Assembly: GCF_016918035.1 (NCBI RefSeq)
Contig: NZ_JAERWK010000005.1
Span: 62,001 to 126,000 of the forward strand
Direction: 5' to 3'
Source: Nakamurella leprariae
GTDB lineage: Bacteria; Actinomycetota; Actinomycetes; Mycobacteriales; Nakamurellaceae
Length of the DNA stretch: 64,000 nt
The notes under the pieces are model-generated. The model had not been told where the DNA came from. It did no database searches and was given only the letters and a program-made list of their open reading frames with translations. Below, one piece after another: positions 25,496 through 35,528 of the stretch (position 1 is its first letter; every line of letters begins with the position of its first letter). The position numbers were made by a program, and so were the translations under genes.

Positions 25496-25978
25496 TCAGG
25501 AGGCCAGGACCTCGTTGAGGATGGTCTCGGCCTTGTCCTCGTTGGTGCCCTCGGCCAGGGCCAGCTCCGAGACCAGGATCTGCCGCGCCTTGGCCAGCAT
25601 CCGCTTCTCGCCGGCGGACAGCCCGCGCTCCTTGTCGCGACGCCACAGGTCGCGGACGACCTCGGCGACCTTGTTCACGTCACCGGAGGCCAGCTTCTCC
25701 AGGTTCGCCTTGTAGCGGCGGGACCAGTTGGTCGGCTCCTCGGTGTGCGGCGCCCGGAGCACCTCGAACACGCGATCCAGACCCGTGCGGTCGACGACGT
25801 CACGGACGCCCACGATCTCGGCGTTGTCCGCCGGGACCTTGACAGTCAGGTCCCCCTGCGCGACCTTCAGCACCAGGTACAGCTTCTCGACGCCTTTCAC
25901 CACCCGGGTCTCGGTCGCTTGGATGAGCGCCGCCCCGTGGTGGGGATACACAACCGTTTCGCCGACCTTGAAGACCAT
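25496..25978 (-). CDS. carD: RNA polymerase-binding regulator CarD
   Basis: CarD binds the RNA polymerase beta subunit and stabilises open promoter complexes, chiefly at rRNA genes; it is essential in mycobacteria. The 160-residue protein has the RNA polymerase interaction domain ([19 protein letters not shown]) and a helical DNA-binding domain with the conserved tryptophan in [13 protein letters not shown] near residue 120. Length and sequence match actinobacterial CarD closely. The ATG at 25978 follows AAAGGGG. It is upstream of ispDF, as in mycobacteria. Confidence 0.97.
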   Translation of the reverse strand: MVFKVGETVVYPHHGAALIQATETRVVKGVEKLYLVLKVAQGDLTVKVPADNAEIVGVRDVVDRTGLDRVFEVLRAPHTEEPTNWSRRYKANLEKLASGDVNKVAEVVRDLWRRDKERGLSAGEKRMLAKARQILVSELALAEGTNEDKAETILNEVLAS

Positions 25979-26430
25979 GTAGTCAAGCCCCTTTCGCTCC
26001 CATCATGCTATCACGTCCTTCGAACCTTCCTCGGGTCGTTCCCGCAGGTCAGACGGGCCGCGGGGGGCTGCGTCGGGCTTGACAAGCCTGTGGTGGCCGT
26101 GCATTCCGGCAACCCGGACAGCCGCTCCGAGAATGTTCCGGGCGCCTCCCGGGACGACCGCACGCCGGGGCTCGCGGCCGACCACCGAGCCGGACCGGGG
26201 ACCACAGCCGCCCTGGCGCCTCGCGGTCGCGACCGCGGTCCGGGCGGCACCGGCGGGTGGCGGACCGGGCGCGCCCGGCGCGACCCGGGTCGGACGGCCG
26301 ACTAGGCTGGTGCACGAGATCGGCCCCGGGCCGTCGGTACGCTCCCGCCGCGCTGTCGCTCACCGACAGCGGCCGTGCGGGCGCCGTGCCACCGACCGCG
26401 CCGACCAGCACCGACCAGAGGGGATCCGCC
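25979..26430. other. Divergent promoter region of carD and the lipoprotein gene
   Basis: In this 452-bp gap a minus-strand TAGCAT at 26006-26011 may be the carD -10 box. On the plus strand a TTGACA at 26079-26084 has no matching -10, and a TAGGCT at 26303-26308 may serve the lipoprotein gene, 120 bp before its start. An open frame from 26257 joins the lipoprotein gene but does not look like a signal sequence. No gene is called. Confidence 0.4.
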
Positions 26431-27051
26431 GTGTCCAGCACCGCCCGCCGTCCGCGCCGCGTGCTCATGTCCGTGGCAGCCGCCGTGGTGGGCGTCGTGG
26501 GCCTCTCCGGCTGCGCCGCCGGCATGGTCTCGCAGACCGCTCAGCAGGTGGCCGCCATCGACGGCGCCAACGGGCAGTCCGGCGCCATCGGCATCCTCAA
26601 CGTGCTGCTGGTCACGACCGAGCGGGACGCCTACCCGGCCGGCTCCGACGTCGAGCTCGACTTCTGGGTCTCGAACGAGAGCCTGGAGGACGACACCCTG
26701 GTCTCGGTGTCCTCCCCGCTGGCCGAGTCCGGTGGCATCACCGGCCAGGCCCGTGTCACCGCCCAGTCGCTGACCGACATGGCCACCGTCACCAGCCCCC
26801 GGGTCACGTTGGAAGGCCTCACCGAGGACCTCACCTACGGCGAGACGGTCCCGGTCACCTTCACCTTCGAGGCCGCCGGCGACATCACGGTCAACGTGCC
26901 GATCGCCGTCCCGGCCCAGCGCTCCACGGACCGGCCGACGGTCAACATCCTGCCGCCGCACGGCACCCCCATCTGGGAAGAGGGCCACGGCGAGGAGGGC
27001 GACCACGCCGAGGGCGGCACCGAGTCGACCGGCGAGGCCAGCGGTCACTGA
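26431..27051 (+). CDS. Secreted lipoprotein (LpqE-like)
   Basis: The GTG at 26431, with GAGGGG upstream, gives 206 residues: a signal peptide with a lipobox LSGC (cysteine near residue 30) and a beta-rich domain (NVLLVTTERDAYPAGSDVEL, VPVTFTFEAAGDITVNVPI). The C-terminus is His/Glu/Gly-rich (EEGHGEEGDHAEGG), which could bind metal. The place between carD and radA matches LpqE of M. tuberculosis, a protein described as copper-chaperone-like; the typical copper ligands are not evident here. The long upstream open frame is not part of the protein. Confidence 0.8.
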   Translation: MSSTARRPRRVLMSVAAAVVGVVGLSGCAAGMVSQTAQQVAAIDGANGQSGAIGILNVLLVTTERDAYPAGSDVELDFWVSNESLEDDTLVSVSSPLAESGGITGQARVTAQSLTDMATVTSPRVTLEGLTEDLTYGETVPVTFTFEAAGDITVNVPIAVPAQRSTDRPTVNILPPHGTPIWEEGHGEEGDHAEGGTESTGEASGH

Positions 27052-27061
27052 CCGATCAGGG

Positions 27062-27083
27062 TCAGCCGGGTCCGGCCGGCTGA
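27062..27083 (+). terminator. Hairpin after the lipoprotein gene
   Basis: A perfect 8-bp stem (TCAGCCGG, 27062-27069, with 27076-27083) and a 6-nt loop lie 11 bp after the stop. It is shorter than the other terminators in the window, so the call is tentative. Confidence 0.4.
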
Positions 27084-27162
27084 TCGGAGGTCCGCTGCCC
27101 GCCCGGGCGGCGCTGCCGAGCGGCTGACGGTCGTTGTCGGTGCCTGGTCGTAGGTTCGAACC

Positions 27163-28638
27163 GTGACCAGCCACCAGTCTCCGTCCTCGTCCCGTACGGC
27201 CGGCCGGACGCCGCCGTCCCGTTCGACCGGCGGACGGGCGGGCAAGGCGGACCGCACCCCGTTCCGCTGCACCGAGTGCGGCTTCAACGCGGCCAAGTGG
27301 CTCGGTCGCTGCCCGGAGTGCCAGGCCTGGGGCACCCTCGCCGAGACCGCAGCCGGGCCGGCGCCGCTGCGGCGACTGACCCCGGCGATGGTGACCACAC
27401 CCGCCGTTCCGATCGCCGAGGTCCCGGCCGGCGCGGTCCGGGCCCGACCCAGCGGTCTGACCGAACTGGACCGCGTCCTCGGCGGCGGCCTGGTCCCCGG
27501 CGGGGTGGTGCTGCTCGCCGGCGAACCCGGCGTCGGCAAGTCCACGCTGCTGCTGTCCGCGGCCCACGCCTGGGCCGCCGGCGGGCAGGGCCGGGTGCTC
27601 ATCGTCAGCGGCGAGGAGTCGGCCGCACAGATCCGGATGCGGGCCGACCGCATGCAGTCGCTGCACCCCGAGCTGTACCTGGCCGCGGAGTCCGACCTCG
27701 GCGCGGTGCTGGGCCAGATCGAGGCGGTGCGACCGGCCCTGGTCGTGCTCGACTCGGTGCAGACCATCGCGTCCGGCGAGATCGAGGGCAGTGCCGGCGG
27801 CGTGGCCCAGGTCCGGGCGGTGGCAGCCGCGCTCACCGCGGCGGCCAAGGAACACCACTTCGCCTGCGTGTTGATCGGCCACGTCACCAAGGACGGGGCC
27901 ATCGCGGGCCCGCGGGTGCTCGAGCACCTGGTCGACGTGGTGCTGCAGTTCGAGGGCGACCGGCACTCCAGCCTCCGGCTCATCCGCGGGGTGAAGAACC
28001 GCTTCGGCCCCAGCGATGAGGTCGGTTGCTTCCAGATGGTGGCCGACGGCATCGTCGGGTTGGCCGACCCATCCGGGGTGTTCCTGTCCGGCCGTCGCGA
28101 TCCGGTGCCCGGCACCTGCGCCACGGTGGCCATGCAGGGCCGCCGGCCGCTCCCCGTGGAGATCCAGGCCTTGGTGGCCGACGCCGGCGGCGAGCACGGT
28201 CGGCGCACCGCCTCGGGTCTCGACGCGGCCCGGATGACCATGGTGATGGCGGTGCTGCAGCGTTGGGGCGGGGTGGCGCTGGCCAACCGCGAGGTGCTGG
28301 CGGCCACCGTCGGCGGTGTCCGGGTGACCGAGCCCGGAGTCGACCTGGCCCTGGCCATGGCGCTGTGGTCGTCGGCCCGCGACATCGCGCTGCCGCCCGG
28401 CCTCGTGGTGCTGGGTGAGCTGGGGTTGTCGGCCGAGGTCCGGCCGCCGCCGGCCCTGTCGCGGCGGCTGGTGGAGGCCCGCCGGCTGGGTTTCGACCAC
28501 GCCATCGTGCCGGCCGGTGGGGAGGCCGGGACAGCGCCGCAGGGCCTGCGGGTGGACCGGGTGACCGACCTGGGGCAGGCGTTCCGCAGCCTGGGCAACG
28601 ACGACGGGGTGGTGCACTGGCTGCAGCAGCGGCGGTGA
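27163..28638 (+). CDS. radA: DNA repair protein RadA (Sms)
   Basis: RadA is a RecA-related ATPase that promotes branch migration during recombinational repair. The 491-residue protein has a zinc finger (FRCTECGF and RCPEC, about residues 37-58), Walker A GEPGVGKST near 125, a Walker B-like VVLDSVQTI, the RadA-specific KNRFG motif (VKNRFGPSDE near 280) and a C-terminal Lon-like domain (VGGVRVTEPGVDLALAMAL). The N-terminal 30 residues are disordered. It is followed by disA, with which it is usually paired in Gram-positive bacteria. Confidence 0.97.
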   Translation: MTSHQSPSSSRTAGRTPPSRSTGGRAGKADRTPFRCTECGFNAAKWLGRCPECQAWGTLAETAAGPAPLRRLTPAMVTTPAVPIAEVPAGAVRARPSGLTELDRVLGGGLVPGGVVLLAGEPGVGKSTLLLSAAHAWAAGGQGRVLIVSGEESAAQIRMRADRMQSLHPELYLAAESDLGAVLGQIEAVRPALVVLDSVQTIASGEIEGSAGGVAQVRAVAAALTAAAKEHHFACVLIGHVTKDGAIAGPRVLEHLVDVVLQFEGDRHSSLRLIRGVKNRFGPSDEVGCFQMVADGIVGLADPSGVFLSGRRDPVPGTCATVAMQGRRPLPVEIQALVADAGGEHGRRTASGLDAARMTMVMAVLQRWGGVALANREVLAATVGGVRVTEPGVDLALAMALWSSARDIALPPGLVVLGELGLSAEVRPPPALSRRLVEARRLGFDHAIVPAGGEAGTAPQGLRVDRVTDLGQAFRSLGNDDGVVHWLQQRR

Positions 28639-28743
28639 GTCCGGATCATCCGGCGCGATCCGGCGCGATCCGGCAACGCCGGGCGCCGTCCGGACATGAT
28701 CAGGTGTGTGCGCGGATGAACCGGTCCGGTTGCCGGGCGTCCC

Positions 28744-28749
28744 TAGAAT
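28744..28749 (+). promoter_or_regulatory. Probable -10 box of disA
   Basis: TAGAAT, close to the TATAAT consensus and rare in this GC-rich sequence, lies 56 bp before the disA start. No -35 box is evident. It would let disA be made separately from radA. Confidence 0.45.
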
Positions 28750-28804
28750 GGCTGACCGGGCCGGATCCGGCTCATCCGCTCGAACCGGCTCGGGAGGCTG
28801 TGTG

Positions 28805-29890
28805 GTGACCGACGGGGCTGACGTCGCGGCCCATCGCGATGTCCTGGCCCGGGTCGCCCCCGGCACCCAGCTGCGCGACGGCCTGGAACGGATCCTGCGC
28901 GGCCGCACCGGTGCGCTGATCGTCCTGGGGTTCGACCGCACGGTCGAGGCGCTGTGCGACGGCGGCTTCCGGCTGGACGTGGAGTTCTCCCCCACCCGGC
29001 TGCGGGAGCTGTCCAAGATGGACGGCGCGGTCGTGCTGAACGACGACGCCACGCGGATCCTGCGGGCCAACGTGCAGTTGATGCCGGACTCGACCATCCC
29101 GACCATGGAGTCCGGCACCCGGCACCGCACCGCGGAGCGCACGGCGGCCCAGACCGGCCGACCGGTGATCTCGGTGAGCCACTCCATGTCGATCATCAGC
29201 CTGTACTTCGGCGGTCGTCGGCACCTGGTGGTGGATCCGCCGACCATCCTGTCCCGGGCCAACCAGGCGCTGGCCACGCTGCAGCGCTACCGGGCCCGGC
29301 TGGACGAGGTGGCCCGGGCGCTGTCCGCGCTGGAGATCGAGGACTTCGCCACCCTGCGCGACGCCATGACGGTGCTGCAGCGGCTGTTGATGGTCGCCCG
29401 CATCGCCGACGAGCTGACCGGCAGCGTGGTCGAGCTGGGCACCGACGGACGCCTGCTCGAGCTCCAGCTCGAGGAGCTGCTCAGTGGGACGCCCGGGATG
29501 CGCGAGTCCCTCATCCGCGACTACCTGCCGGCCGACGTCGAGGCGCCGTCGGTCGAGCAGGCCGCCGCCGCGCTCGACCAGCTGGGCGACGCCGACCTGC
29601 TCGATCTCGGGGTGATCGCCCGGACGCTCGGGTACCCCACCGGCGCCGACCTGGACGCGCCCGCCGCGACCCGCGGGTACCGGCTGCTGGCCGGCATCCC
29701 CCGGCTGCCGGCCGCCATCCTGGACCGGCTCATCCAGCACTTCGGCAACCTGCAGGGTCTGCTGGCCGCGACGGCCGCCGACCTGCAGGCCGTCGACGGC
29801 GTCGGTGACACCCGTGCCCGGGGCGTCCGGGAAGGGCTCTCCCGACTCGCCGAGTCCTCGATCCTGGACCGGTACGGCACCTCGCTCTGA
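28805..29890 (+). CDS. disA: Diadenylate cyclase DisA
   Basis: DisA makes the second messenger c-di-AMP from ATP and scans DNA for branched structures. The start at 28805 is seven bases after GGGAGG and gives 361 residues, the normal length. The cyclase domain has KMDGAVVL near residue 75 and [12 protein letters not shown] near residue 106. A helical linker follows, then a helix-hairpin-helix domain ([15 protein letters not shown] near 333) that binds DNA. An upstream frame back to 28706 is open but not conserved. The gene is convergent with the next, only 19 bp away. Confidence 0.96.
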   Translation: MTDGADVAAHRDVLARVAPGTQLRDGLERILRGRTGALIVLGFDRTVEALCDGGFRLDVEFSPTRLRELSKMDGAVVLNDDATRILRANVQLMPDSTIPTMESGTRHRTAERTAAQTGRPVISVSHSMSIISLYFGGRRHLVVDPPTILSRANQALATLQRYRARLDEVARALSALEIEDFATLRDAMTVLQRLLMVARIADELTGSVVELGTDGRLLELQLEELLSGTPGMRESLIRDYLPADVEAPSVEQAAAALDQLGDADLLDLGVIARTLGYPTGADLDAPAATRGYRLLAGIPRLPAAILDRLIQHFGNLQGLLAATAADLQAVDGVGDTRARGVREGLSRLAESSILDRYGTSL

Positions 29891-29909
29891 CGAGCCGACT
29901 GCCGAGGGC

Positions 29910-30824
29910 TCAGCCGACGGTGAAGCCGGCCGGGGTGCCGGCCAGCCCGCCGATCGCCGCGACCACGCTGTAGGCGCCCGGCCCGACCACCACCCGGTCC
30001 CCGGTGCAGCCCGGCGTCGAGGTGGTGCCCGACCAGCGGACCGAGAACTGGGCCGACGCACCCGGCGCGAGCTCCCGGACGTCGGTGCCGGTCCCCGGGA
30101 AGCAGTCCGCGGTCGACCAGACGTGCCCGCCGTTCGCGTCCAGCACCGTGTACACCTGCAGCGGACCGGACAGGTCACGAACGCAGGCCTGTCCTCCGGT
30201 GTTGGTGACGGTCATGCCGAGCACCGGCTGCGAGCCCGGCGCCCACTGCGGCTGAGCCGAGGAGGCGACCACCGACAGCATCGCGTCCGCGCACAGCAAT
30301 CGTCCCTGCTCGTCGTACGACGGGGCCGGCGGCTCGGGCGCCGGCGCGGCCGTCGGCTGGTCGGCGGGCGGCGGCTCCGGGGTCGGCGCGGCGGCCGGGT
30401 CGGAGGTCGGCTGGCCCGCGTCCGACGCAGCGGGCTCGGCCGGCGCCGCGGGGTCCGTGGTGGCGGCCGGGTCTGTCACGGTCGTGGTGTCGGCGGCCGG
30501 CGGGGCGCTGGTCTCGGTGGTGGACGGCGCCGCCTCCGACCCGGTCGTGGACGGCGTCTCGGTCGTCGACGGAGTCGTCGGGGGGGTCGGGGTCGTCGGC
30601 GTCGGGGTGGTCGGGGGGGTGGCCAGCACGCCGGTCAGGCTGGGTCGCGACGAGGTGCTCCCGGCCACCGCGGCACTACCGGGGTCGGACGATCCGGAGG
30701 ACCGGGCGGCGCTGCGGTTGATCAGGAACCAGACCACACCGATGAGGACGATCACGGCGGCGGCCACCACGAGCAGCCGCCGCATCCAGTAGGTCCTCGA
30801 CGACTCAGGGCCCACGGGGTGCAT
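29910..30824 (-). CDS. Membrane-anchored secreted protein with a Thr/Pro-rich linker
   Basis: The 304-residue protein has one N-terminal hydrophobic segment (about 15-35, LLVVAAAVIVLIGVVWFLI), a long Thr/Pro/Ala/Ser-rich stretch (about 50-180) and a C-terminal beta-sandwich-like domain (LLCADAMLSVVASSAQ, VTNTGGQACVRDLSG, STADCFPGTG, TPGCTGDRVVV) with four cysteines that could form disulfides. It corresponds by position to Rv3587c. It probably stands outside the membrane on a wall-spanning stalk; its role is unknown. The ATG at 30824 has a -10-like TACCCT close upstream. Confidence 0.8.
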   Translation of the reverse strand: MHPVGPESSRTYWMRRLLVVAAAVIVLIGVVWFLINRSAARSSGSSDPGSAAVAGSTSSRPSLTGVLATPPTTPTPTTPTPPTTPSTTETPSTTGSEAAPSTTETSAPPAADTTTVTDPAATTDPAAPAEPAASDAGQPTSDPAAAPTPEPPPADQPTAAPAPEPPAPSYDEQGRLLCADAMLSVVASSAQPQWAPGSQPVLGMTVTNTGGQACVRDLSGPLQVYTVLDANGGHVWSTADCFPGTGTDVRELAPGASAQFSVRWSGTTSTPGCTGDRVVVGPGAYSVVAAIGGLAGTPAGFTVG

Positions 30825-30833
30825 CACGCCCAA

Positions 30834-30843
30834 AGGGTAATGT
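30834..30843. promoter_or_regulatory. Overlapping divergent -10 boxes
   Basis: TACCCT on the minus strand (30834-30839) faces the secreted-protein gene, and TAATGT on the plus strand (30838-30843) faces the carbonic anhydrase gene. They share two base pairs, so the two promoters may compete. No -35 elements were found. Confidence 0.35.
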
Positions 30844-30909
30844 CGCGCGCGGCCGTGACCGGGGTGCAACGCCGTGCCCGACGGCCACGCGCCCGAGGAG
30901 GAGTCGCCG

Positions 30910-31488
30910 ATGACCGCGATCGAGGAGTTGCTGCGCCGCAACGAGGCCCTGGCCATGCAGCATCCGTACTGGATCGGACCGCGCCCGAAGCTCAAGGTCG
31001 CCGTGGTCATGTGCATGGACGCCCGGATCGACGCGCACGCCGCCTTCCGCCTGCAGCCCGGTGAGGCGCACCTGATGCGCAACGCCGGTGGCGTGGTCAC
31101 CGACGACATCGTCCGTTCGCTGGCGATCTCCCAGCACGCCCTGGGCACCGAGGAGATCATGGTCATCCACCACACCGACTGTGGTCTGGCCACGCTGCAG
31201 GAGGACGACTTCCGCGCCAAGCTGGCCACCTTCGCGGGCTACCGCCCGACGTGGGCGGTGCAGGCGTTCAAGGACCCGCACGACTCGGTCGCCGAGTCGC
31301 TGCGCCGCATCACCGACTCGCCCTTCCTGTTGCACCGGGACCGTGTCCGGGGCTTCGTCTTCGACGTGCAGTCGGGCCTCCTCGAGGAGGTCTCTGCGGG
31401 CGAGCACCACGCCCCGCCGGCCCCCGAGGCGGAGCCGGAGCAGCCGCAGGCCGTGCCGCCGGCCGATCCCGACGGTGCCGGTCACTGA
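30910..31488 (+). CDS. Beta-class carbonic anhydrase
   Basis: The enzyme interconverts CO2 and bicarbonate. The 192-residue protein has the zinc ligands of the beta class: Cys in MCMDARID near residue 36, with the Asp-Arg dyad, and His-x2-Cys in VIHHTDCG near residue 89. A glycine-rich turn RNAGGVVTDD also fits. The last 25 residues are a Pro/Glu-rich tail not needed for catalysis. GAGGAGG and the ATG at 30910 set the start; an earlier ATG at 30874 is less likely. MutY begins inside its last codons. Confidence 0.92.
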   Translation: MTAIEELLRRNEALAMQHPYWIGPRPKLKVAVVMCMDARIDAHAAFRLQPGEAHLMRNAGGVVTDDIVRSLAISQHALGTEEIMVIHHTDCGLATLQEDDFRAKLATFAGYRPTWAVQAFKDPHDSVAESLRRITDSPFLLHRDRVRGFVFDVQSGLLEEVSAGEHHAPPAPEAEPEQPQAVPPADPDGAGH

Positions 31489-32404
31489 GTCGGACCATCC
31501 GTCGGACGACGGCGGTGCTCCCGGTGCCGGAGCCGGACCGGGAGCACTGCCGGCCGACCGACTGATCGCCTTCTACACCGACCACCGGCGGGACCTGCCC
31601 TGGCGCGAGCCCGGGACCACACCGTGGGGCGTGCTGGTCTCCGAGGTGATGCTGCAGCAGACCCAGGTCGCCCGGGTGGTTCCTGCGTACCGACAGTGGA
31701 TCGAGCGCTGGCCGACCCCGCCCGACCTCGCCGCGGAGCCCTCGGGCGAGGCCGTCCGGGCCTGGGGCCGGCTCGGCTACCCACGTCGGGCGCTGCGGCT
31801 GCACGCCGCGGCCACGGCCATCACCGACCGGCACCACGGCCGGGTGCCGGACACGGTCGACGAACTGCTCACCCTGCCCGGGGTCGGCGAGTACACCGCG
31901 CGGGCGGTCGCCGCGTTCGGCTACCGCCGCCGGGCGCCCGTCGTGGACACCAACGTGCTGCGGGTGCTGTCCCGGGCCACCCGGGGTGTCGACACCCGCG
32001 CCTCCGCGACGGCCACCGACCGCCGCGATCTGGACCGGTGGCTGCCCCAGGACCCGGACACCGCCGCCACGTTCTCGATCGCGGTCATGGAACTGGGTGC
32101 GCTGCTCTGCACCACCGGCGAGCCGGGCTGCTCCCAGTGCCCGATCTCCGACGACTGCGCGTGGCGGGCCGCCGGGTACCCGGCGGCCGCCGCGGTCCGC
32201 CGGCAGGGCGCCTGGGCGGGCTCGGACCGGCAGGTGCGCGGGCGGATCATGGCCGCGCTGCGGGACGCCCCCGCCGCCGTGGCCGAGGGCGAGCTGGCCG
32301 CGGTGTGGCCGGACGTCCAGCAGTGGCGGCGGTGCCTGGACTCGCTGCTGGCCGACGGGCTGGCCGTCCGGGTCGACGTGGGCTGGATCGGCCTGCCCGG
32401 CTGA
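31475..32404 (+). CDS. mutY: A/G-specific adenine DNA glycosylase MutY
   Basis: MutY removes adenine paired with 8-oxoguanine. A GTG at 31475, overlapping the carbonic anhydrase end by 14 bp, gives 309 residues. Visible are DLPWREPGTTPWGVLVSEVM, LQQTQVARVVP, the helix-hairpin-helix LLTLPGVGEYTARAVAAF with the catalytic Asp in VVDTNVLRVL, and the iron-sulfur cluster cysteines C-x6-C-x2-C-x5-C in LLCTTGEPGCSQCPISDDC. The C-terminal NUDIX-like domain of E. coli MutY is largely absent, as in mycobacteria. The first 25 residues are low-complexity. Confidence 0.93.
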   Translation: MPVTESDHPSDDGGAPGAGAGPGALPADRLIAFYTDHRRDLPWREPGTTPWGVLVSEVMLQQTQVARVVPAYRQWIERWPTPPDLAAEPSGEAVRAWGRLGYPRRALRLHAAATAITDRHHGRVPDTVDELLTLPGVGEYTARAVAAFGYRRRAPVVDTNVLRVLSRATRGVDTRASATATDRRDLDRWLPQDPDTAATFSIAVMELGALLCTTGEPGCSQCPISDDCAWRAAGYPAAAAVRRQGAWAGSDRQVRGRIMAALRDAPAAVAEGELAAVWPDVQQWRRCLDSLLADGLAVRVDVGWIGLPG

Positions 32405-32473
32405 GTCCCGGGGGCCACGGCACTCGCTCACGTCCCGGAGGCCGACCGAGCCCGAGTGCTCCCCCGACACGCG

Positions 32474-32509
32474 GAACGGCCCGCCCCGCGACAGCGGGAC
32501 GGGCCGTTC
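32474..32509 (-). terminator. Terminator of clpC
   Basis: A 16-bp stem (32474-32489 with 32494-32509) and a 4-nt loop lie 18 bp after the clpC stop. The one irregular pair is G-U when read on the minus strand but a mismatch on the plus strand, so it suits clpC rather than mutY. Confidence 0.75.
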
Positions 32510-32527
32510 TCAGCGAGCGATCGGGCG

Positions 32528-35059
32528 TCAGGCGTCCTTCTCGAGGTTGATCGGGCTGTCGGCGTCGATGGCCAACGCCGCCCCGACCGTCTCGGGCACC
32601 AGGCTGGGCTTGGGCTCGCCGCGGAAGGTGAACTCCCGCTCCTTGCCCTCGCCCTGCACGTCGACCAGGACGATCTGCCCGGGCTGGATCTCCTCGAACA
32701 GGATCTTCTCGGACAGTTTGTCCTCGATCTCCCGCTGGATGGTCCGGCGCAGCGGCCGGGCACCCAACACCGGGTCGAAGCCGCGCTCGCCGAGTAGCGT
32801 CTTGGCCGCGTCGGTGACCTCCAGCGCCATGTCCTTGTTCTTCAGGGCCGTCTCGACGCGCTTGAGCATGAGATCGACCATCTGGTTGATCTCGACCGTG
32901 GTGAGCTGGTGGAACACCACGGTGTCGTCGATGCGGTTGAGGAACTCGGGCCGGAAGTGGCGCTTGAGTTCGTCGTTGACCTTGGCCTTCATCCGCTCGT
33001 AGTCCGAGGACGCCGAGCCCTGGGAGAACCCGATGCCGACGGCCTTGGAGATGTCCGAGGTGCCGAGGTTCGAGGTGAAGACGATGACGGTGTTCTTGAA
33101 GTCCACCGTCCGGCCCTGACCGTCGGTCAGCCGCCCGTCCTCCAGCACCTGCAGCAGCGTGTTGTAGATGTCCGGGTGCGCCTTCTCGATCTCGTCGAAC
33201 AGCACCACCGAGAACGGCTTGCGCCGCACCTTCTCGGTCAGCTGGCCGCCCTCCTCGTAGCCCACGTACCCGGGAGGGGCACCGAAGAGCCGCGAGGCGG
33301 TGTAGCGATCGTGGAACTCGCCCATGTCGACCTGGATGAGCGCGTCCTCGTCCCCGAAGAGGAACTCGGCCAGCGCCTTGGTCAGTTCGGTCTTCCCGAC
33401 GCCGGATGGGCCGGCGAAGATGAACGACCCCGCCGGGCGCTTCGGGTCCTTGAGGCCGGCCCGGGTGCGCCGGATGGCCTGCGAGACCGCCTTGACCGCC
33501 TGCTCCTGGCCGATGATGCGCTTGTGCAGCGCGTCCTCCATGCGCAGCAGCCGGGTGGTCTCGGCCTCGGTCAGCTTCACGACCGGGATGCCGGTCCAGT
33601 TGCCCAGGACCTCGGCGATCTGCTCGTCGTCGACCTCGCTGACGACGTCCAGGTCACCGTCCTTCCACGCCTTCTCCCGCTCGGCCTTGCGGGCGAGCAG
33701 CTGCTTCTCCTTGTCCCGCAGGGACGCGGCCTTCTCGAAGTCCTGCGCGTCGATCGCGGACTCCTTCTCGCGCCGCACCTCGGCGAGCTTGTCCTCGAAC
33801 TCGCGCAGGTCCGGCGGCGCGGTCATCCGGCGGATGCGCATCCGGGCGCCGGCCTCGTCGATCAGGTCGATCGCCTTGTCCGGCAGGTACCGGTCGCTGA
33901 TGTACCGGTCGGCCAGGGTGGCCGCCGCGACCAACGCGTCGTCGGTGATGGTGATGCGGTGGTGCGCCTCGTACCGGTCGCGCAGCCCCTTGAGGATCTC
34001 GATGGTGTGGGCCACCGACGGCTCGCCGACCTGGATCGGCTGGAAGCGCCGCTCCAGGGCCGCGTCCTTCTCGACGTACTTGCGGTACTCGTCGAGGGTG
34101 GTCGCACCGATGGTCTGCAGTTCACCGCGGGCCAGCATCGGCTTGAGGATGGACGCGGCGTCGATCGCGCCCTCGGCGGCACCCGCACCCACCAGGGTGT
34201 GGATCTCGTCGATGAACATGATGATGTCGCCGCGGGTGCGGATCTCCTTGAGCACCTTCTTGAGGCGCTCCTCGAAGTCACCGCGGTAGCGGGAGCCGGC
34301 GACCAGCGAGCCCAGGTCCAGCGTGTAGAGGTGCTTGTCCTTGAGGGTCTGCGGGACGTCGCCGCGGATGATCGCCTGGGCGAGGCCCTCGACGACCGCG
34401 GTCTTGCCGACGCCGGGCTCGCCGATCAGCACCGGGTTGTTCTTGGTGCGGCGGGACAGCACCTGCATGACCCGCTCGATCTCCTTCTCGCGCCCGATGA
34501 CCGGGTCGAGCTTGCCCTCGCGGGCGGACTGAGTCAGGTTGCGACCGAACTGGTCGAGCACCAGCGACGTCGACGGAGTGCCCTCGGACCGGCCACCCTC
34601 GGCCGCCGCGGTCTCCTTGCCCTGGTACCCCGAGAGCAGCTGCAGCACCTGCTGGCGCACCCGGTTGAGGTCGGCCCCCAGCTTGACCAGGACCTGCGCG
34701 GCGACGCCCTCGCCCTCGCGGATCAGGCCCAGCAGGATGTGCTCGGTGCCGATGTAGTTGTGCCCCAGCTGGAGCGCCTCGCGGAGGCTGAGCTCCAGCA
34801 CCTTCTTGGCCCGGGGGGTGAACGGGATGTGCCCGGACGGCGACTGCTGACCCTGGCCGATGATCTCCTCGACCTGGGCACGGACACCCTCGAGTGCGAT
34901 GCCGAGCGACTCCAGGGCCTTGGCTGCGACGCCCTCGCCCTCGTGGATCAGCCCGAGCAGGATGTGCTCGGTGCCGATGTAGTTGTGGTTGAGCATCCGG
35001 GCCTCTTCCTGGGCCAGGACGACAACGCGACGAGCTCGGTCGGTGAACCGTTCGAACAT
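32528..35059 (-). CDS. clpC: ClpC, AAA+ unfoldase of the Clp protease
   Basis: ClpC feeds unfolded substrates into ClpP. The 843-residue protein starts at ATG 35059 behind GAGGAG. It has two N-terminal repeats ([20 protein letters not shown], and two copies of [14 protein letters not shown]), a first ATPase domain ([13 protein letters not shown], then [13 protein letters not shown]), a UVR-type middle region ([20 protein letters not shown] near 430) and a second ATPase domain ([14 protein letters not shown]). It is monocistronic, with a terminator downstream. The 469-bp region upstream is the place to look for a ClgR-type promoter. Confidence 0.97.
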   Translation of the reverse strand: MFERFTDRARRVVVLAQEEARMLNHNYIGTEHILLGLIHEGEGVAAKALESLGIALEGVRAQVEEIIGQGQQSPSGHIPFTPRAKKVLELSLREALQLGHNYIGTEHILLGLIREGEGVAAQVLVKLGADLNRVRQQVLQLLSGYQGKETAAAEGGRSEGTPSTSLVLDQFGRNLTQSAREGKLDPVIGREKEIERVMQVLSRRTKNNPVLIGEPGVGKTAVVEGLAQAIIRGDVPQTLKDKHLYTLDLGSLVAGSRYRGDFEERLKKVLKEIRTRGDIIMFIDEIHTLVGAGAAEGAIDAASILKPMLARGELQTIGATTLDEYRKYVEKDAALERRFQPIQVGEPSVAHTIEILKGLRDRYEAHHRITITDDALVAAATLADRYISDRYLPDKAIDLIDEAGARMRIRRMTAPPDLREFEDKLAEVRREKESAIDAQDFEKAASLRDKEKQLLARKAEREKAWKDGDLDVVSEVDDEQIAEVLGNWTGIPVVKLTEAETTRLLRMEDALHKRIIGQEQAVKAVSQAIRRTRAGLKDPKRPAGSFIFAGPSGVGKTELTKALAEFLFGDEDALIQVDMGEFHDRYTASRLFGAPPGYVGYEEGGQLTEKVRRKPFSVVLFDEIEKAHPDIYNTLLQVLEDGRLTDGQGRTVDFKNTVIVFTSNLGTSDISKAVGIGFSQGSASSDYERMKAKVNDELKRHFRPEFLNRIDDTVVFHQLTTVEINQMVDLMLKRVETALKNKDMALEVTDAAKTLLGERGFDPVLGARPLRRTIQREIEDKLSEKILFEEIQPGQIVLVDVQGEGKEREFTFRGEPKPSLVPETVGAALAIDADSPINLEKDA

Positions 35060-35528
35060 GTGCACTCCTCACAGGCGTGCGCGGCAGCAAGACGACTCCG
35101 GCGGATCCGCGGGACCCCGGCGTGCCGGTGTCCCGCGAGTCCGTGTGACTGCCCGCGGAGTTCCCCGGCCGACCGCCGTCGACACCCGACCGGACACTGC
35201 AGCGGTTCGATCCACTGTAGACGCCGGGTGCTGGCGACGACCGGTTCCGCGACCGGTCACGACGGCACTGCGCACGGTGCCGTCGATGCTGTCCAACGCT
35301 GCCTGAGCGCTCCTCGTTCCGCCACGACCGCGGCTACGCCGAGGGCGAACATCCCCCGGATGCGTCCCCATCAGGGGTCGCCACGCCCGACCCGGACCGG
35401 CCCCGGCGGACGCGGAACGGACGGCCACCCGCTGTCCCGGGTGACCGTCCGTTCCGCGAGCGATGCCCGCGGGCGCTGCTCGGGCCGGGCGGGCGGCGGG
35501 ACCTCGTCCCGCTGCCGCCACGCCCGGG
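35060..35528. other. clpC upstream region and lsr2 downstream region
   Basis: This 469-bp gap carries the lsr2 terminator (35411-35458) and the clpC promoter. On the minus strand TACAGT at 35214-35219 is a possible -10 box, and an imperfect palindrome GACCGGT-N6-ACCGGTC lies at 35239-35258 just upstream of it, a possible operator. A second hairpin (ACGGCAC-N8-GTGCCGT) is at about 35262-35283. No coding sequence is seen. Confidence 0.4.
35411..35458 (-). terminator. Terminator of the lysS-lsr2 unit
   Basis: A 21-bp stem (35411-35431 with 35438-35458) has a 6-nt loop and one irregular pair, which is G-U on the minus strand. It lies 71 bp after the lsr2 stop. Confidence 0.75.

Noticed and set aside
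35239-35258. Imperfect palindrome GACCGGT-N6-ACCGGTC upstream of clpC as a ClgR or CtsR site
   Set aside because: It matches neither the ClgR nor the CtsR consensus I know; ACCGGT is also common in such GC-rich DNA.
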